Positions 16,097 to 25,049 of a DNA stretch of 64,000 nt are shown here, one piece after another. Position 1 is the first letter of the stretch. The number at the start of each line of letters is the position of its first letter. The translations under genes were made by a program, and so were the position numbers. The notes below the pieces were generated by a model that saw only the letters and a program-made list of their open reading frames with translations, was not told the DNA's origin and searched no databases. The DNA is from Kribbella voronezhensis (GTDB lineage Bacteria; Actinomycetota; Actinomycetes; Propionibacteriales; Kribbellaceae): contig NZ_SOCE01000001.1 in the NCBI RefSeq assembly GCF_004365175.1, positions 3,789,403 to 3,853,402 of the forward strand, read 5' to 3'.

Positions 16097-16923
16097 TCAG
16101 GCGAACTCGGCGATCGCTTCGGCAAGCCGGCGCGGCTGGTCGAGGGGGATGAGCGTGTAACTGTCGTCCACCTCGATCAGCTTGCCCTGGGGAAGAAGGT
16201 CCGCCAGCCGCCGACCGTGCTCGGGCGGCATCACGCGATCCTGCGCGGCCCACACCACCAGAGCCGGCCGATCGAAGCCGGGCAGTGCCTCGGCGGCCTT
16301 GAGCAGAAGGCGTTTGTCGGCGAAGGCTGCTCGCAGTACCCGTACTACGTCTCGTCGGATCGCGGCGTCGCGCAGTACCGGCTTCAACCACCGGACCGTA
16401 GCGGCGTCGCCTCGCTTGGTCAGCCAGCCGAACGTGATCGGCAACCGCCGCATCGCGCGCATCCGGAGCTGCTGCAAGAAGAGGCCGAGAATGCCCGGCG
16501 AGAGCTTGCCGACCAGTGCGAGCGTCCTGCCGGTGAGTCCGGGCGGCAGCTTGTCGAACGCCTCGCAGGACACCAGGACGATCCTGCCGACCCGTTCGGT
16601 GTTTGCCCGCAGCAACAACTGGACGAGCGCTCCACCGGTGTCGTTGCCGACCAGCGTGACGTCGTCGAGGTCCAGCTGCTCGAGGAACTCCGCGACCAGC
16701 TGCGCGATCCCGGGCAGGGACAAATCGGCCTCGGGATGCATCGCCTGCCGAGCGCACCGAGCGGAAGAGTCGGTACTACGCAGCGGTGGCCGGCCGACAA
16801 CTCCGCGACCGTGCCGTCCCACAACGACGAGTCCATCATCAGGCCGTGCAGCAGGACGATCGTCGGTCCGGAGCCGACGTCGTCGTACTCGATCGTCCCG
16901 GCGGACAACGCGATCTCGTTCAC
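16097..16923 (-). pseudogene. Alpha/beta hydrolase gene with a one-base frameshift
   Basis: Read from the GTG at 16923, the protein begins as a normal alpha/beta hydrolase (oxyanion 'VLLHGLMMDSSLWDG') and loses frame after 'VVPTLPLGA'. The next frame then continues the family pattern without break: 'ADLSLPGIAQLVAEFLEQLDL', 'TLVGNDTGGALVQLL' with nucleophile-elbow position Asp, and 'DRVMPPEHG' to the stop. Inserting one base between 16751 and 16752 restores a single reading frame of about 275 codons. It is either a true mutation or a sequencing error. The start overlaps the upstream hydrolase stop (GTGA), so both were one operon. Confidence 0.8.
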
Positions 16924-17843
16924 GCTTGCAGCCGAAGGCGCGAAACCGCTGCGGGCTGGCTGAGCACGTGCTTGCGGAGGAAGTCGAGTTCGGCTTCGAC
17001 GACCGGCTCGTGCTGGTCGAGGAAGGGGGCGTAGTGGCCGCCGGGGACGCGGACGAGCTCGGCACGGGGTGCGCGGCGAGCTGCGGCGATCGAGGGGGCT
17101 GCGAGGGCGGACTGGTCCTGGTCGGCGACGACCACGAGCAGCGGCACCTTCACCTTCGACGCATACCGGCCGGGTCGGTAGAAGGTGACTCGGAGAGCTG
17201 ACCGCGCGGCGACGAGTTGCAGCCAGTCGGGGTACTTGTTGCCTGGGTTCAGCGCCTCGTTGGTCTGCTGCGAGTCCGGCGTGGTGAGCAGCGCGACCGT
17301 TCCCGGCTCGGCCACCAGTGGCACCAGGCGAGGCGGTCTGCCGACGAGACTCCCGAGCGCGTCGAGGAGCGCCCGACCGGTGAACCGCAGCATGGCCGAC
17401 GGCTTCTGATGGCGGGCCGCGTTCCGGGCCGCGGCCGGGCCGTCGGCGTTGGGCGTCTGCGCGATGGCAGCCGCGAGCTGTGGATTCCGCGCCGCCAGCG
17501 GGAAGATGTAGCCGCCCGAGAGCGAGAACGCCCAGATCGCGATCTCGCCCGGGTCGACCTCCGGCAGCGTTCCGGCGTACTCGATCGCGGCCTGCCAGTC
17601 GGCCAGTTGCTCACTGACGCGAGCCACCTGCCGAGGCTCGCCGGCGCTCTCGCCGAGATGCCGGTAGTCGAAGGCGAGCACGGAGAACCCGGCCGCGTGG
17701 AACCGCCGCGCGAACACGTCGGTCCCCGGCTCCTTCGTCACGGCGAAGCCGCCCGTCATGATCACGCAGCCGCCATTCGTCCCCGGGTAGTGCCAGGCCA
17801 CACATCCGTCCCCGAACCGCACCCGCACCCGCTCCTCCGACAT
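16920..17843 (-). CDS. Alpha/beta hydrolase
   Basis: This 307-residue hydrolase contains 'VIMTGGFAVTKEP' (oxyanion strand), a nucleophile elbow 'AFSLSGGY' with Ser, 'VADQDQSA' carrying the acidic residue and 'PGGHYAPF' with the catalytic His. It is similar to acetyl-xylan-esterase-like and dienelactone-type hydrolases; the substrate is unknown. ATG 17843 has GAGGAG upstream. It is followed with GTGA overlap by the frameshifted hydrolase, and a TetR gene lies upstream in the same direction with an inverted repeat just before this gene, so it may be TetR-controlled. Confidence 0.82.
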   Translation of the reverse strand: MSEERVRVRFGDGCVAWHYPGTNGGCVIMTGGFAVTKEPGTDVFARRFHAAGFSVLAFDYRHLGESAGEPRQVARVSEQLADWQAAIEYAGTLPEVDPGEIAIWAFSLSGGYIFPLAARNPQLAAAIAQTPNADGPAAARNAARHQKPSAMLRFTGRALLDALGSLVGRPPRLVPLVAEPGTVALLTTPDSQQTNEALNPGNKYPDWLQLVAARSALRVTFYRPGRYASKVKVPLLVVVADQDQSALAAPSIAAARRAPRAELVRVPGGHYAPFLDQHEPVVEAELDFLRKHVLSQPAAVSRLRLQA

Positions 17844-17871
17844 ACCCCACCAGCTCCTCTCAGCCCCGACC

Positions 17872-17889
17872 GTGGTTAAAGTGAACCAC
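17872..17889. promoter_or_regulatory. Inverted repeat upstream of the hydrolase operon
   Basis: GTGGTT-N6-AACCAC is a perfect dyad ending 29 bp before the hydrolase ATG at 17843. An overlapping GAACC-N4-GGTTC (17883-17896) gives a second dyad. It is a candidate site for the TetR protein encoded just upstream. Confidence 0.45.
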
Positions 17890-18025
17890 CCGGTTCGCAA
17901 AACTGTCCAGAGGCGTACCGACGGACAGGAGGTAGTCGGCCACGACCTAGTGCGTCCAGGCGCGACTGAGCACCGGCGTACGGCGTACAGGTGGTGCACT
18001 ACCTGTCGGTCGGTACGCCGATGGC

Positions 18026-18649
18026 TCAGTCGGCAGCGGCTTCTTCGTGGGTGAGGGCACGGTCGAGCGCGGCGAAACCGGCCTCGATGCCGTCGCCGTC
18101 GCCGCTGGTTCGCCATTCGACCAGGAAGCCGCGGAGCACGCCGAGGATCATCTCGGCGACCTCGTGTTTGCGGCGCGCGCTCCACTCGCCCGGGAGGATC
18201 GAGAGCAGTGACGGCAGGTACTGCTTCGAGGCTTCCCGTGCGAGTTGGGCATAGCGCGCCGAGTCGTACATCGCGAGGCCGATCGCCTGGTCGAGTACCC
18301 AGGCCTCCTCGCCGACGAGCACCGGCCACATCGCGCGCACCCGGCCGGCCAGCGTCCGGCTCGCGGAATCCTCGGCGGCAGCGGCCATGCTTCGGTCGAT
18401 TCGTCGGGTGCGAAGCCGGAGTACCGCCTGGGTGAGCAGGTCTTCGGGACCGTCGAAGTAGTAGAGCAGCACCTTGTGCGTGGTACCGGCCGCACGGGCA
18501 GCACGCCGAAGTGAGAAGTCCACGAGTCCGTTGGTGCCGAGGTCGTCGGTCACCCGTTCGAGCAGTTCGAGGCGCCGCGCCTCGCCCCGCGCCGACCCGG
18601 CCGACCGCCGGTAGCCCGCGCGCTCCTGCTCGGCTTCACCTTCAGACAC
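18026..18649 (-). CDS. TetR-family regulator
   Basis: This 207-residue repressor has the helix-turn-helix 'DFSLRRAARAAGTTHKVLLYYFDGPEDLL' at about residues 43-71 and an all-helical C-terminal ligand domain ('VLVGEEAWVLDQAIGLAMYDSARY'). The GTG at 18649 follows weak ribosome-site sequence. It lies upstream of the hydrolase pair on the same strand, 182 bp away. No other divergent partner is close, so the hydrolases are the likeliest targets. Confidence 0.82.
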   Translation of the reverse strand: MSEGEAEQERAGYRRSAGSARGEARRLELLERVTDDLGTNGLVDFSLRRAARAAGTTHKVLLYYFDGPEDLLTQAVLRLRTRRIDRSMAAAAEDSASRTLAGRVRAMWPVLVGEEAWVLDQAIGLAMYDSARYAQLAREASKQYLPSLLSILPGEWSARRKHEVAEMILGVLRGFLVEWRTSGDGDGIEAGFAALDRALTHEEAAAD

Positions 18650-18697
18650 GTCGACAGTATCCAGGTCGGAGCACTCGGGACCGCGTACCGACCGGGC

Positions 18698-19129
18698 TCA
18701 GCCGGCGAACCGGCGTACGAACCTCTTCTGCCAGAACGTCTCGACCGCTTTCGGATCGTAGTTCGCCCGGACGAACTCCACCGCTTCAGAAGCCGGTACG
18801 CCGTCGAGCACCGCAAGGCAGGCCAGGGCGGTCCCGGTCCGCCCCCGCCCACCGGCACAGGCGAACTCGACCCGCTCCGAACCGGCCCGGTCGAGCGCCT
18901 CCGCCAGCACGGAACGCGCCTCGGCCCGGTCCTTCGGCAACCTGAAGTCGGGCCAGACGATCCAGCGAGAGTCCCACTCCACCTGAGGTGGATGCTCACC
19001 CAGCAGATAGACGCCGTACGTCGGCAATTGCCCAGCGGGCAACGGATTCCGCAGGCCTCGGCCCCGCACCAACCGTCCCGACGGAAGCCGCAACACGCCG
19101 GCCCCAGCCTGGTCCCACTCGTCCGTCAT
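18698..19129 (-). CDS. Protein tyrosine phosphatase-like protein
   Basis: This 143-residue protein has the cysteine phosphatase loop C-x5-R (CAGGRGRTG, Cys91 and Arg97). About 30 residues earlier it has a WPD motif (59-61) whose Asp serves as general acid in tyrosine phosphatases. These two elements give strong support for a dual-specificity or tyrosine phosphatase fold. There is no signal peptide. Targets are unknown; actinomycetes have protein-tyrosine phosphorylation and phospho-sugar metabolites that could serve. Confidence 0.8.
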   Translation of the reverse strand: MTDEWDQAGAGVLRLPSGRLVRGRGLRNPLPAGQLPTYGVYLLGEHPPQVEWDSRWIVWPDFRLPKDRAEARSVLAEALDRAGSERVEFACAGGRGRTGTALACLAVLDGVPASEAVEFVRANYDPKAVETFWQKRFVRRFAG

Positions 19130-19150
19130 CGGGCCACGGTAGCTCGGCAG

Positions 19151-20050
19151 CTAGAAGGCGGCGCCGGGACGGATCGAATCGCTCATCAGGTCGAGCAAGG
19201 CGGTCACCGCCCGGCTCGGACGCTTGCCGCTGAGCGTGATCGCAGACAACGTCCAGGTCAGGTCGATGTCGGTCAGCCGCAACCGGGCCACCCCAGGTTG
19301 GTTGCCGAGGTCAACCTCCGGTACGACGGCGACCCCGAGTCCGGCCCGCACGTACTCCGGGACGGTGCTCAGGTCGGGGACCTCCACCTGCACCCGGCGC
19401 GGGATTCCGGCGTTGTCGAAGGCGTGGTCGACGGTGGTCCGGTTGCCGAACCCGCGCAGTTGATCGATGAACCGCTCGCCGGCCATGTCGCGCAGTTCGA
19501 TCCCGTCCCGGCCGGCCAGCCGATGAGCCGACGGCACCATCACCACGAACGGGACGGTGGCCAACTCGCGCGCTTCCAAGCCGGTCAACTCGGTGGGATT
19601 CAGACCGACCAGGGAGATGTCGAGCCGGCCGTGGCGGACGTCGTCGGCGAGCCCACTCGAACCGGTCGGCGAAGTGGTCACCTGCACCTCGACCAAGGGG
19701 TAGCGCTGGTAGAACGCTCCGAGCAGCGCGGCCAGGTCGACCAGCCCCAACCGGGTCATCGTGCCGATCCGGATGTTGCCACGCAGTCCGGTCGACGCCT
19801 CCTCGACCACCGCGCGTGCCCGGTCGAGCGCTTCCAGGGCCGCCTTCGCCTCCGGCAACAGCGCCTCGCCCGCGGCCGACAAGGTCACCCGCCGCGTCGA
19901 GCGATCGAACAGCGTCGTCTTGAGGTCGGACTCCAGCGCGCGGATGGCCGCCGACACGGTCGACTGGACCGCGAACTTCCGCTGCGCTGCCCGGGTGAAG
20001 CTCAGCTCCTCGGCCACCGCGACGAAGTACTCCAGCTGTCTCGAGTCCAC
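19151..20050 (-). CDS. LysR-family transcriptional regulator
   Basis: This 299-residue regulator has the N-terminal LysR helix-turn-helix ('SRQLEYFVAVAEELSFTRAA' to about residue 60) and a periplasmic-binding-like effector domain. The GTG at 20050 places the HTH at the protein start as is normal for the family; an upstream in-frame ATG would read through the operator. It is divergent from an MFS transporter gene and a LysR-type dyad lies between the two, so it most likely controls that pump. Confidence 0.87.
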   Translation of the reverse strand: MDSRQLEYFVAVAEELSFTRAAQRKFAVQSTVSAAIRALESDLKTTLFDRSTRRVTLSAAGEALLPEAKAALEALDRARAVVEEASTGLRGNIRIGTMTRLGLVDLAALLGAFYQRYPLVEVQVTTSPTGSSGLADDVRHGRLDISLVGLNPTELTGLEARELATVPFVVMVPSAHRLAGRDGIELRDMAGERFIDQLRGFGNRTTVDHAFDNAGIPRRVQVEVPDLSTVPEYVRAGLGVAVVPEVDLGNQPGVARLRLTDIDLTWTLSAITLSGKRPSRAVTALLDLMSDSIRPGAAF

Positions 20051-20058
20051 AGCAGCGA

Positions 20059-20077
20059 TTATCGGTCTGCTCGATAA
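20059..20077. promoter_or_regulatory. LysR-type box
   Basis: TTATCG-N7-CGATAA is a perfect dyad with the T-N11-A (ATC-N9-GAT) form of LysR recognition sites. It lies 8 bp upstream of the LysR start and 55 bp from the MFS start. Confidence 0.7.
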
Positions 20078-20132
20078 GTGCATGCAAGAAGATTCGTTGG
20101 ACTCGATAGATCAACCGAGACACCCTGAAGAC

Positions 20133-21371
20133 ATGACAACTCTGACCGACCGCCCCGGGCACCAGGTCGGCTCGCGCGTGCGCTTCGCTCATGGCACCGG
20201 CTTCTGGGTGATCGCCGCCGCCTTCCTGATCACGATGGCGTTCTCCACCGTGCCGACGCCGCTCTACGCGATCTACCAGCGCCGGGACGGCTTCCCGACC
20301 TTCATGATCACGGTCATCTTCGCCACCTACGCGGTCGGCGTGATGGCCAGCCTGTACCTCGCCGGTCACGTCAGCGACTGGCTCGGTCGGCGCCGGGTCG
20401 CGCTGCTCGCCGTACTGGCCGAGGCGGTGTCCGCGGCGATCTTCCTGATCTGGCCGGACGTCCCCGGGCTGCTGCTGGCCAGGTTCATCTCGGGAGTCGG
20501 TGTCGGCGCACTGACCGCGACGGCGACAGCGCACATCTCGGAGCTGCGCCAGATCGCCCGGCCGGACCAGGATCCGAGCCGGTCGGCGCTGATCTCCTCG
20601 ATGGTCAACCTCGGCGGGCTCGCCTTCGGTCCGCTGGTCGGCGGCATCCTGGCGCAGTACGTGTCGGCGCCGTTGGAGCGCCCGTACGAGGTGTTCCTGG
20701 TTCTGCTGCTGCTCAGTGCGGTCGGGATCACGCTGGTGCCCGAGACCGTCGAGCGGCTGGAGGAGCGGCCGGCCTATCGCCCGCAGAAGGTGGCTCTGCC
20801 GAGTGCTGCGAAGCCGCAGTTCTTCGCGACGGCAGCGGGAGCGTTCGCCGCCTTCGCGATCTTCGGGCTCTTCACCTCGTTGGCCCCGACGTTCCTGGCC
20901 GGAACCCTGCACCACACTTCGCGGCTGCTCGCCGGAGTGGTGACCTTCGCGGTGTTCGTCGCGGGCGCGCTCAGTCAGGTCGTCTTCGTGCGACTCAGCA
21001 GGCAGCGGCAGTTGCAACTCGGTCTGGTGCTGATGTCGACCGGCCTGCTCGGTGTCGCCGTCGGCGGACTGGCCCCCAGCCTGTGGGTGTTCGTCACCGG
21101 CGGAGTCGTCGCCGGTGCGGGCGTCGGCCTGGTCTTCCGCGGGGCGGTCGCGACCGCGGCCTCGCTCGCGGACGCCGGTTCGCGCGGCGAGGTGCTCGCC
21201 GCACTGTTCCTGATCGCGTACGCCGGCCTGGCGGTCCCCGTGCTCTCCATCGGAGTCGGGATCGCCTTCCTCCCCGATCAGGTCGCGCTGCTGATCTTCT
21301 CCGCGATCATCCTGGTGATGGTGAACGTCGCCGGCGTACGGATGCTGAAGGCGAATCAGCACCAGGGATAG
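20133..21371 (+). CDS. MFS-family efflux transporter
   Basis: This 412-residue protein has twelve predicted membrane helices. After helix 2 it has 'GHVSDWLGRRRVALLAVL', the signature loop of the major facilitator superfamily, and in helix 4-5 'ISGVGVGALTATATAHISEL'. It resembles drug:H+ antiporters. ATG 20133 is preceded by a weak GAAGA ribosome site. It is divergent from a LysR regulator and followed after 10 bp by a dienelactone hydrolase gene, suggesting a unit that exports and degrades a lactone or related compound. Confidence 0.87.
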   Translation: MTTLTDRPGHQVGSRVRFAHGTGFWVIAAAFLITMAFSTVPTPLYAIYQRRDGFPTFMITVIFATYAVGVMASLYLAGHVSDWLGRRRVALLAVLAEAVSAAIFLIWPDVPGLLLARFISGVGVGALTATATAHISELRQIARPDQDPSRSALISSMVNLGGLAFGPLVGGILAQYVSAPLERPYEVFLVLLLLSAVGITLVPETVERLEERPAYRPQKVALPSAAKPQFFATAAGAFAAFAIFGLFTSLAPTFLAGTLHHTSRLLAGVVTFAVFVAGALSQVVFVRLSRQRQLQLGLVLMSTGLLGVAVGGLAPSLWVFVTGGVVAGAGVGLVFRGAVATAASLADAGSRGEVLAALFLIAYAGLAVPVLSIGVGIAFLPDQVALLIFSAIILVMVNVAGVRMLKANQHQG

Positions 21372-21381
21372 CCTCGCGGAC

Positions 21382-22092
21382 ATGAGTATCGAAACGTCGA
21401 CTGTTTCCGTTGGGGATCTCACCGCTTATCTGGCCCGCCCGGCTTCGGCCGGTGCCGGGCCAGGGCTGTTGTTGCTGCCGATGATCACCGGGATCGGTGA
21501 GCAGGTCAGGGACTGGGCGGACGAACTGGCCGGCCGTGGCGTCACCGCGCTGGTCTGGGATCCGTTCAAGGGGCGCAGTACGGACAACTCGACCAGGGAA
21601 GAGCTGAGCGAGTTGCTGGCCGAACTCGACGACGACACCGCGATCGCTGAGCAGGTGGCGCTGCTCGACCATCTGCTGGGCGAACTCGGCTGTCCGAAGG
21701 CCGGGGTGATCGGCTGGTGCCTCGGTGGCCGGTTCGCTTTGTTGCTGGCGGCAAGGGATCACCGGCCGGCGAGCGTCACGGCGTACCACCCCACCACGCC
21801 GTCGGAGCTGCGGCCGAACCACTCGTACGACGCGATCGCCGAAGCAGCCGCGATCACCGCGCCGGTGATGGTGATCTACCCGGGCAACGACGCTGCCGTA
21901 CCGGTGGCCGACTTCGAGGCACTGCAGACCTCGTTGCAGGGAAGGTCGACTGGCGCGACCATCACCCAGTTCTATCCGGGCGCCGAGCACGGCTTCTCCG
22001 ACCGCTCACGGCAGGACAAGCAGGTCAACGCCGACGCCTTCACCCTTTCCTGGCCGCAAGCCCTCGACTTCATCCACACGACCACGACCTAA
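21382..22092 (+). CDS. Dienelactone hydrolase family protein
   Basis: This 236-residue alpha/beta hydrolase has the Cys nucleophile of dienelactone hydrolases (GWCLGG, Cys113), an acid in 'IYPGNDAAVP' and a catalytic His in 'PGAEHGFSD'. Its family opens cyclic lactones and dienelactones in aromatic degradation, but many members act on other esters. It starts 10 bp after the MFS stop with no visible terminator, so both are one LysR-controlled operon. Confidence 0.87.
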   Translation: MSIETSTVSVGDLTAYLARPASAGAGPGLLLLPMITGIGEQVRDWADELAGRGVTALVWDPFKGRSTDNSTREELSELLAELDDDTAIAEQVALLDHLLGELGCPKAGVIGWCLGGRFALLLAARDHRPASVTAYHPTTPSELRPNHSYDAIAEAAAITAPVMVIYPGNDAAVPVADFEALQTSLQGRSTGATITQFYPGAEHGFSDRSRQDKQVNADAFTLSWPQALDFIHTTTT

Positions 22093-22100
22093 CTGAGGCG

Positions 22101-23045
22101 TCAGGCCGACTGCAGGGTTGTGCGGCGGTGGGTGGTAGGGCTGGTGCCGCGGAGGCGTTTGAAGGCGACTGACAGGGCGAAGGCGTTCGCGTAGCCGACC
22201 CGGCGGGCGATCGCCTCGACCGTGTCGGTCGTCTCCCGCAGCATGTCGGCGGCCAACGCGATCCGCCAGCCGGTGAGGTACGCCATCGGTGCCTCACCGA
22301 CCAGCGCACTGAATCGCCGGGCCAGACTCGCCCGGGACACTCCGGTGCGATCGGCCAGTTCGACAACACTCCACGGGTACGCCGGGTCTTCGTGCAGCAG
22401 CCGGAGCGCCAAACCGACGACCGGATCGCTCTGCGCCTGGTACCACCCGGGCGCATGCGACTCCGGCCGGGCGAACCATGCGCGCAACGTGGTGATCAAC
22501 GCCAGGTCGAGCCATCTGTCCAGCACACTCTGCTGACCGGGCTCGTCGCGCTGGATCTCACCGAGCACCATCGACATCACATGGCCGGCCACCGCGTCAG
22601 CCGGTACGACCAGCACCGAAGGCAGGGCGGTCAGCAGCCGTCTGCTGACATCCCCCTCCAGCAGATAGGTGCCGCTGACAAGCATCGCGTCCCCGTCGAG
22701 ACGGCCGCCGTACGTCCGTACGCCGAGGCGCGCGCTGTAGTCGACAGGTGCCCCAGGCAACGGTTCGCAGATGCCGCCCGGGTGGATCCGCAGTTGGGGC
22801 TCGGTGGCCGGGTCGTCGGCCACGACGTACGGCTCGGGACCGTTGAAGATCGCCACGTCGCCGGTCTCCATCCGGGTCGGCTCGATCCCGTCCCGGACGA
22901 TCCAGGCGGAGCCCCGCACCAGCGTCGCCAGTGCCAGTTGTGCCCCGTCGCGGATGTCGAGCGCCCAGGGCGTGTCCATGATCGTCAGGTTGAACACGCC
23001 GCCCCGCGCGCGGGTGCCGGCGAGCAGATCGTCGAGCACGTCCAT
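22101..23045 (-). CDS. AraC-family regulator with cupin N-terminal domain
   Basis: This 314-residue protein has an N-terminal cupin-6-type sensor ('ALATLVRGSAWIVRDG', 'METGDVAIFNGPEPYVV') and a C-terminal AraC double helix-turn-helix ('VVELADRTGVSRASLARRFSALVGEAPMAYLTGWRI', then 'VEAIARRVGYANAFALSVAFKRLRG'). ATG 23045 gives the usual family N-terminus. It is divergent from a DUF1772 membrane protein gene, the presumptive target. It converges on the dienelactone hydrolase gene with 8 bp between stops. Confidence 0.87.
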   Translation of the reverse strand: MDVLDDLLAGTRARGGVFNLTIMDTPWALDIRDGAQLALATLVRGSAWIVRDGIEPTRMETGDVAIFNGPEPYVVADDPATEPQLRIHPGGICEPLPGAPVDYSARLGVRTYGGRLDGDAMLVSGTYLLEGDVSRRLLTALPSVLVVPADAVAGHVMSMVLGEIQRDEPGQQSVLDRWLDLALITTLRAWFARPESHAPGWYQAQSDPVVGLALRLLHEDPAYPWSVVELADRTGVSRASLARRFSALVGEAPMAYLTGWRIALAADMLRETTDTVEAIARRVGYANAFALSVAFKRLRGTSPTTHRRTTLQSA

Positions 23046-23140
23046 GGCGGCGAGCCTACCTCGGGGTGCTGAGACGCACGGACATGGAACTGCGCGGGAC
23101 AACCATGGTTTGTCTCAGCGATCACCGATGAACTTGAGCC

Positions 23141-23818
23141 ATGACCAACACACTGAACTTCACCAAGCTGCTCACCCTCACCGGCCTGGTCGGTACCGCC
23201 TTGATGGGCGGCGTCTTCTACGCGTTCGGGACGGCCGTGATGGGTTCGCTGCAGCGGATGCCGGCCGGTCAAGGGGCCGCCGCGATGAACCTGATCAACG
23301 TGCGGATCCAGAACCCACTGTTCCTGTTGATCTTCATGGGCACGGCGCTGGTGTGCGTCGCGCTCGGGATCATCGCGCTGGTCAAGGACGCGCCCGGCAA
23401 GTGGTGGCTGGTCGCGGGGGCGGCGCTCTACCTGGTCGGCGTGATCGTGGTCAGCTTTGCCGTCAACATCCCGCTGAACGACAAGCTGGCCACCTTCGAC
23501 CCGAACTCGGCCGCCGGTGCCGCGGAGTGGCTGAACTACCTGGCCAAGTGGAACCCGGCCAACAACCTCCGCGCCGTCTCCTGTGCCCTGGGCGTCGTCG
23601 CCTTCGGCCTCGCCCTCGCCTCCGGCGCCGGCTCGAAGACGACCGCCGCCCCGGCGATCGGCGCCGGCTCGATCGCCCGCGCCGACGGGGCTCACCAAGG
23701 CGCCCGGCCCGCCGGCGCACCGCAGTACGGCTCGACGCAGGGCCACCAGTTCCAGCTGCCTAACCCGGGCTGGCAGACGCCGCAGCAGGTAGCTCCCCGC
23801 CCGCAGTCCTGGCAGTAG
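23141..23818 (+). CDS. DUF1772 (anthrone oxygenase-like) membrane protein
   Basis: This 225-residue protein has four predicted membrane helices in its first 165 residues with the DUF1772 features 'GGVFYAFGTAVMGSL', 'VNIPLNDKLATF' and 'WNPANNLRAVSC'. The last 60 residues are a Pro/Gln/Gly-rich soluble tail that is not part of the family. Some relatives are anthrone oxygenases in fungal polyketide pathways, but bacterial members are mostly uncharacterised. It is divergent from the AraC gene and ends at a strong hairpin. Confidence 0.78.
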   Translation: MTNTLNFTKLLTLTGLVGTALMGGVFYAFGTAVMGSLQRMPAGQGAAAMNLINVRIQNPLFLLIFMGTALVCVALGIIALVKDAPGKWWLVAGAALYLVGVIVVSFAVNIPLNDKLATFDPNSAAGAAEWLNYLAKWNPANNLRAVSCALGVVAFGLALASGAGSKTTAAPAIGAGSIARADGAHQGARPAGAPQYGSTQGHQFQLPNPGWQTPQQVAPRPQSWQ

Positions 23819-23839
23819 CCGTCCGTGCCCACAACCCAC

Positions 23840-23871
23840 TGCCAGGCCGTCGCTCGCCGACCGGCCTGGCA
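23840..23871 (+). terminator. Hairpin terminator after the DUF1772 gene
   Basis: TGCCAGGCCG (23840-23849) pairs perfectly with CGGCCTGGCA (23862-23871) around a 12-base loop, 21 bases after the stop. No U-tract. Confidence 0.65.
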
Positions 23872-23934
23872 GAGCCCTGTCTACAGTGGATCCACATCCA
23901 CCGTGGGTACCGTCAGCGCTTCCCTGCTGAGGAG

Positions 23935-24789
23935 ATGGTGATGGAGCAACTGCTGAAGGTGCGTGGCGTCGAGTTGTGTGTCGAGACCTTCGGGACGAAG
24001 GACGACCCGGCGATTCTGCTGATCCACGGCGCCTCCGCCTCGATGGATTTCTGGGAGACGCCGTTCTGTGAGCGACTCGCGGCAGCCGGCCGCTTCGTCA
24101 TCCGCTACGACCACCGCGACACCGGCCGCTCGGTCAGCTACGAGCCCGGCAAACCGCAGTACACCGCGGCCGACCTCAGGGAGGATCCGATCGGCATCCT
24201 CGACGCTCTCCACCTCGGGCGCGCGAACATCGTCGGCCTCTCGATGGGCGGCGGCATCTCCCAGGCGCTGGTCCTCGACCACCCCGACCGGGTCGCATCC
24301 GCCACCTTCATCGCCACCAGCCCGATCGCCACCTCGACCCCGGTGGACCTCCCGCCGATGGCAGCTCACCTGCAGGAGGCGTTCGCGGCCGATCAGCCGC
24401 CGACCGACTGGTCCGATCCCGACGCAGCCCTCGACGCGTTCATCCAGGAAGAGCAGCTGTACGCCGGAACTTTCCCGTACGACGAACCGGCTCGCCGTGA
24501 GCTCGTCGCGCGGATGATCGCCCGCACGACCGACCTCGCCTCCGCCATGACCAACCCGTGGATCCTCGACGACGGCGACTCCAAGGACCGCGACCTCGCC
24601 GGCATCGCCGTACCGACGCTCGTCATGCACGGCACCGAGGACCCGATGTTCCGGCCGGCACACGCCGAGGCGCTCGCTCGGGAGATCCCGGGTGCGCGGT
24701 TGGTGCTGCTGGAAGGCGCCGGTCACGAGCTGCCTCAGCAGGTCTGGGACCAGGCGATTCCGGAGCTCGTCGGGATCAGTCGGCGCTGA
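23935..24789 (+). CDS. Alpha/beta hydrolase
   Basis: This 284-residue protein has a classic hydrolase core: 'LLIHGASASMDFWE' (oxyanion), 'VRYD-HRDTGRS', nucleophile Ser in 'GLSMGGG', Asp in 'GTEDPMF' and His in 'GAGHELP'. It is similar to haloperoxidase-like and acetyltransferase-like hydrolases in actinomycete genomes; the substrate is unknown. ATGs at 23935 and 23941 are both behind GAGGAG; the second fits the spacing better. A GTGGATCCAC palindrome at 23886-23895 lies upstream. Confidence 0.85.
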   Translation: MVMEQLLKVRGVELCVETFGTKDDPAILLIHGASASMDFWETPFCERLAAAGRFVIRYDHRDTGRSVSYEPGKPQYTAADLREDPIGILDALHLGRANIVGLSMGGGISQALVLDHPDRVASATFIATSPIATSTPVDLPPMAAHLQEAFAADQPPTDWSDPDAALDAFIQEEQLYAGTFPYDEPARRELVARMIARTTDLASAMTNPWILDDGDSKDRDLAGIAVPTLVMHGTEDPMFRPAHAEALAREIPGARLVLLEGAGHELPQQVWDQAIPELVGISRR

Positions 24790-24857
24790 GAAACCTCTGC
24801 CGGGACACGATCGAAATCTATGCTGACCGGAGTAGACATTCTCTGGAGGGCTGTGTA

Positions 24858-24908
24858 GTGTTCCTCGTGTTGACAGAGAAGAAGAGCGAAGCTGACGTGG
24901 ACAGCTAA
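24858..24908 (+). CDS. Candidate 16-codon leader ORF
   Basis: GTG 24858 begins MFLVLTEKKSEADVDS and a TAA stop. GGAGGG at 24845-24850 lies seven bases before the start, one of the best ribosome sites in the region. It precedes 500 bp of unexplained sequence before the small MerR-like gene, so it could be an upstream ORF that controls transcription or translation, or just a chance ORF. Its short length prevents a homology judgement. Confidence 0.35.
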   Translation: MFLVLTEKKSEADVDS

Positions 24909-25049
24909 CGACCTGTCCAAAAGTGTTTGTGCAGTGAGTGGGACGGCGGATCCCGCCGGGCCGATCAGTGAAGGGGCTCGGGTTTCACGCCAGGGTCAGA
25001 GTCGCGGAGCCGGTGGTAGGAAAGGGTTCCGGGCTTGACGAAGGAAGTA

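Noticed and set aside
16924-17065. Upstream extension of the frameshifted hydrolase frame
   Set aside because: The real start is the GTG at 16923 that overlaps the preceding gene; the upstream part is a Ser/Pro-rich shadow.
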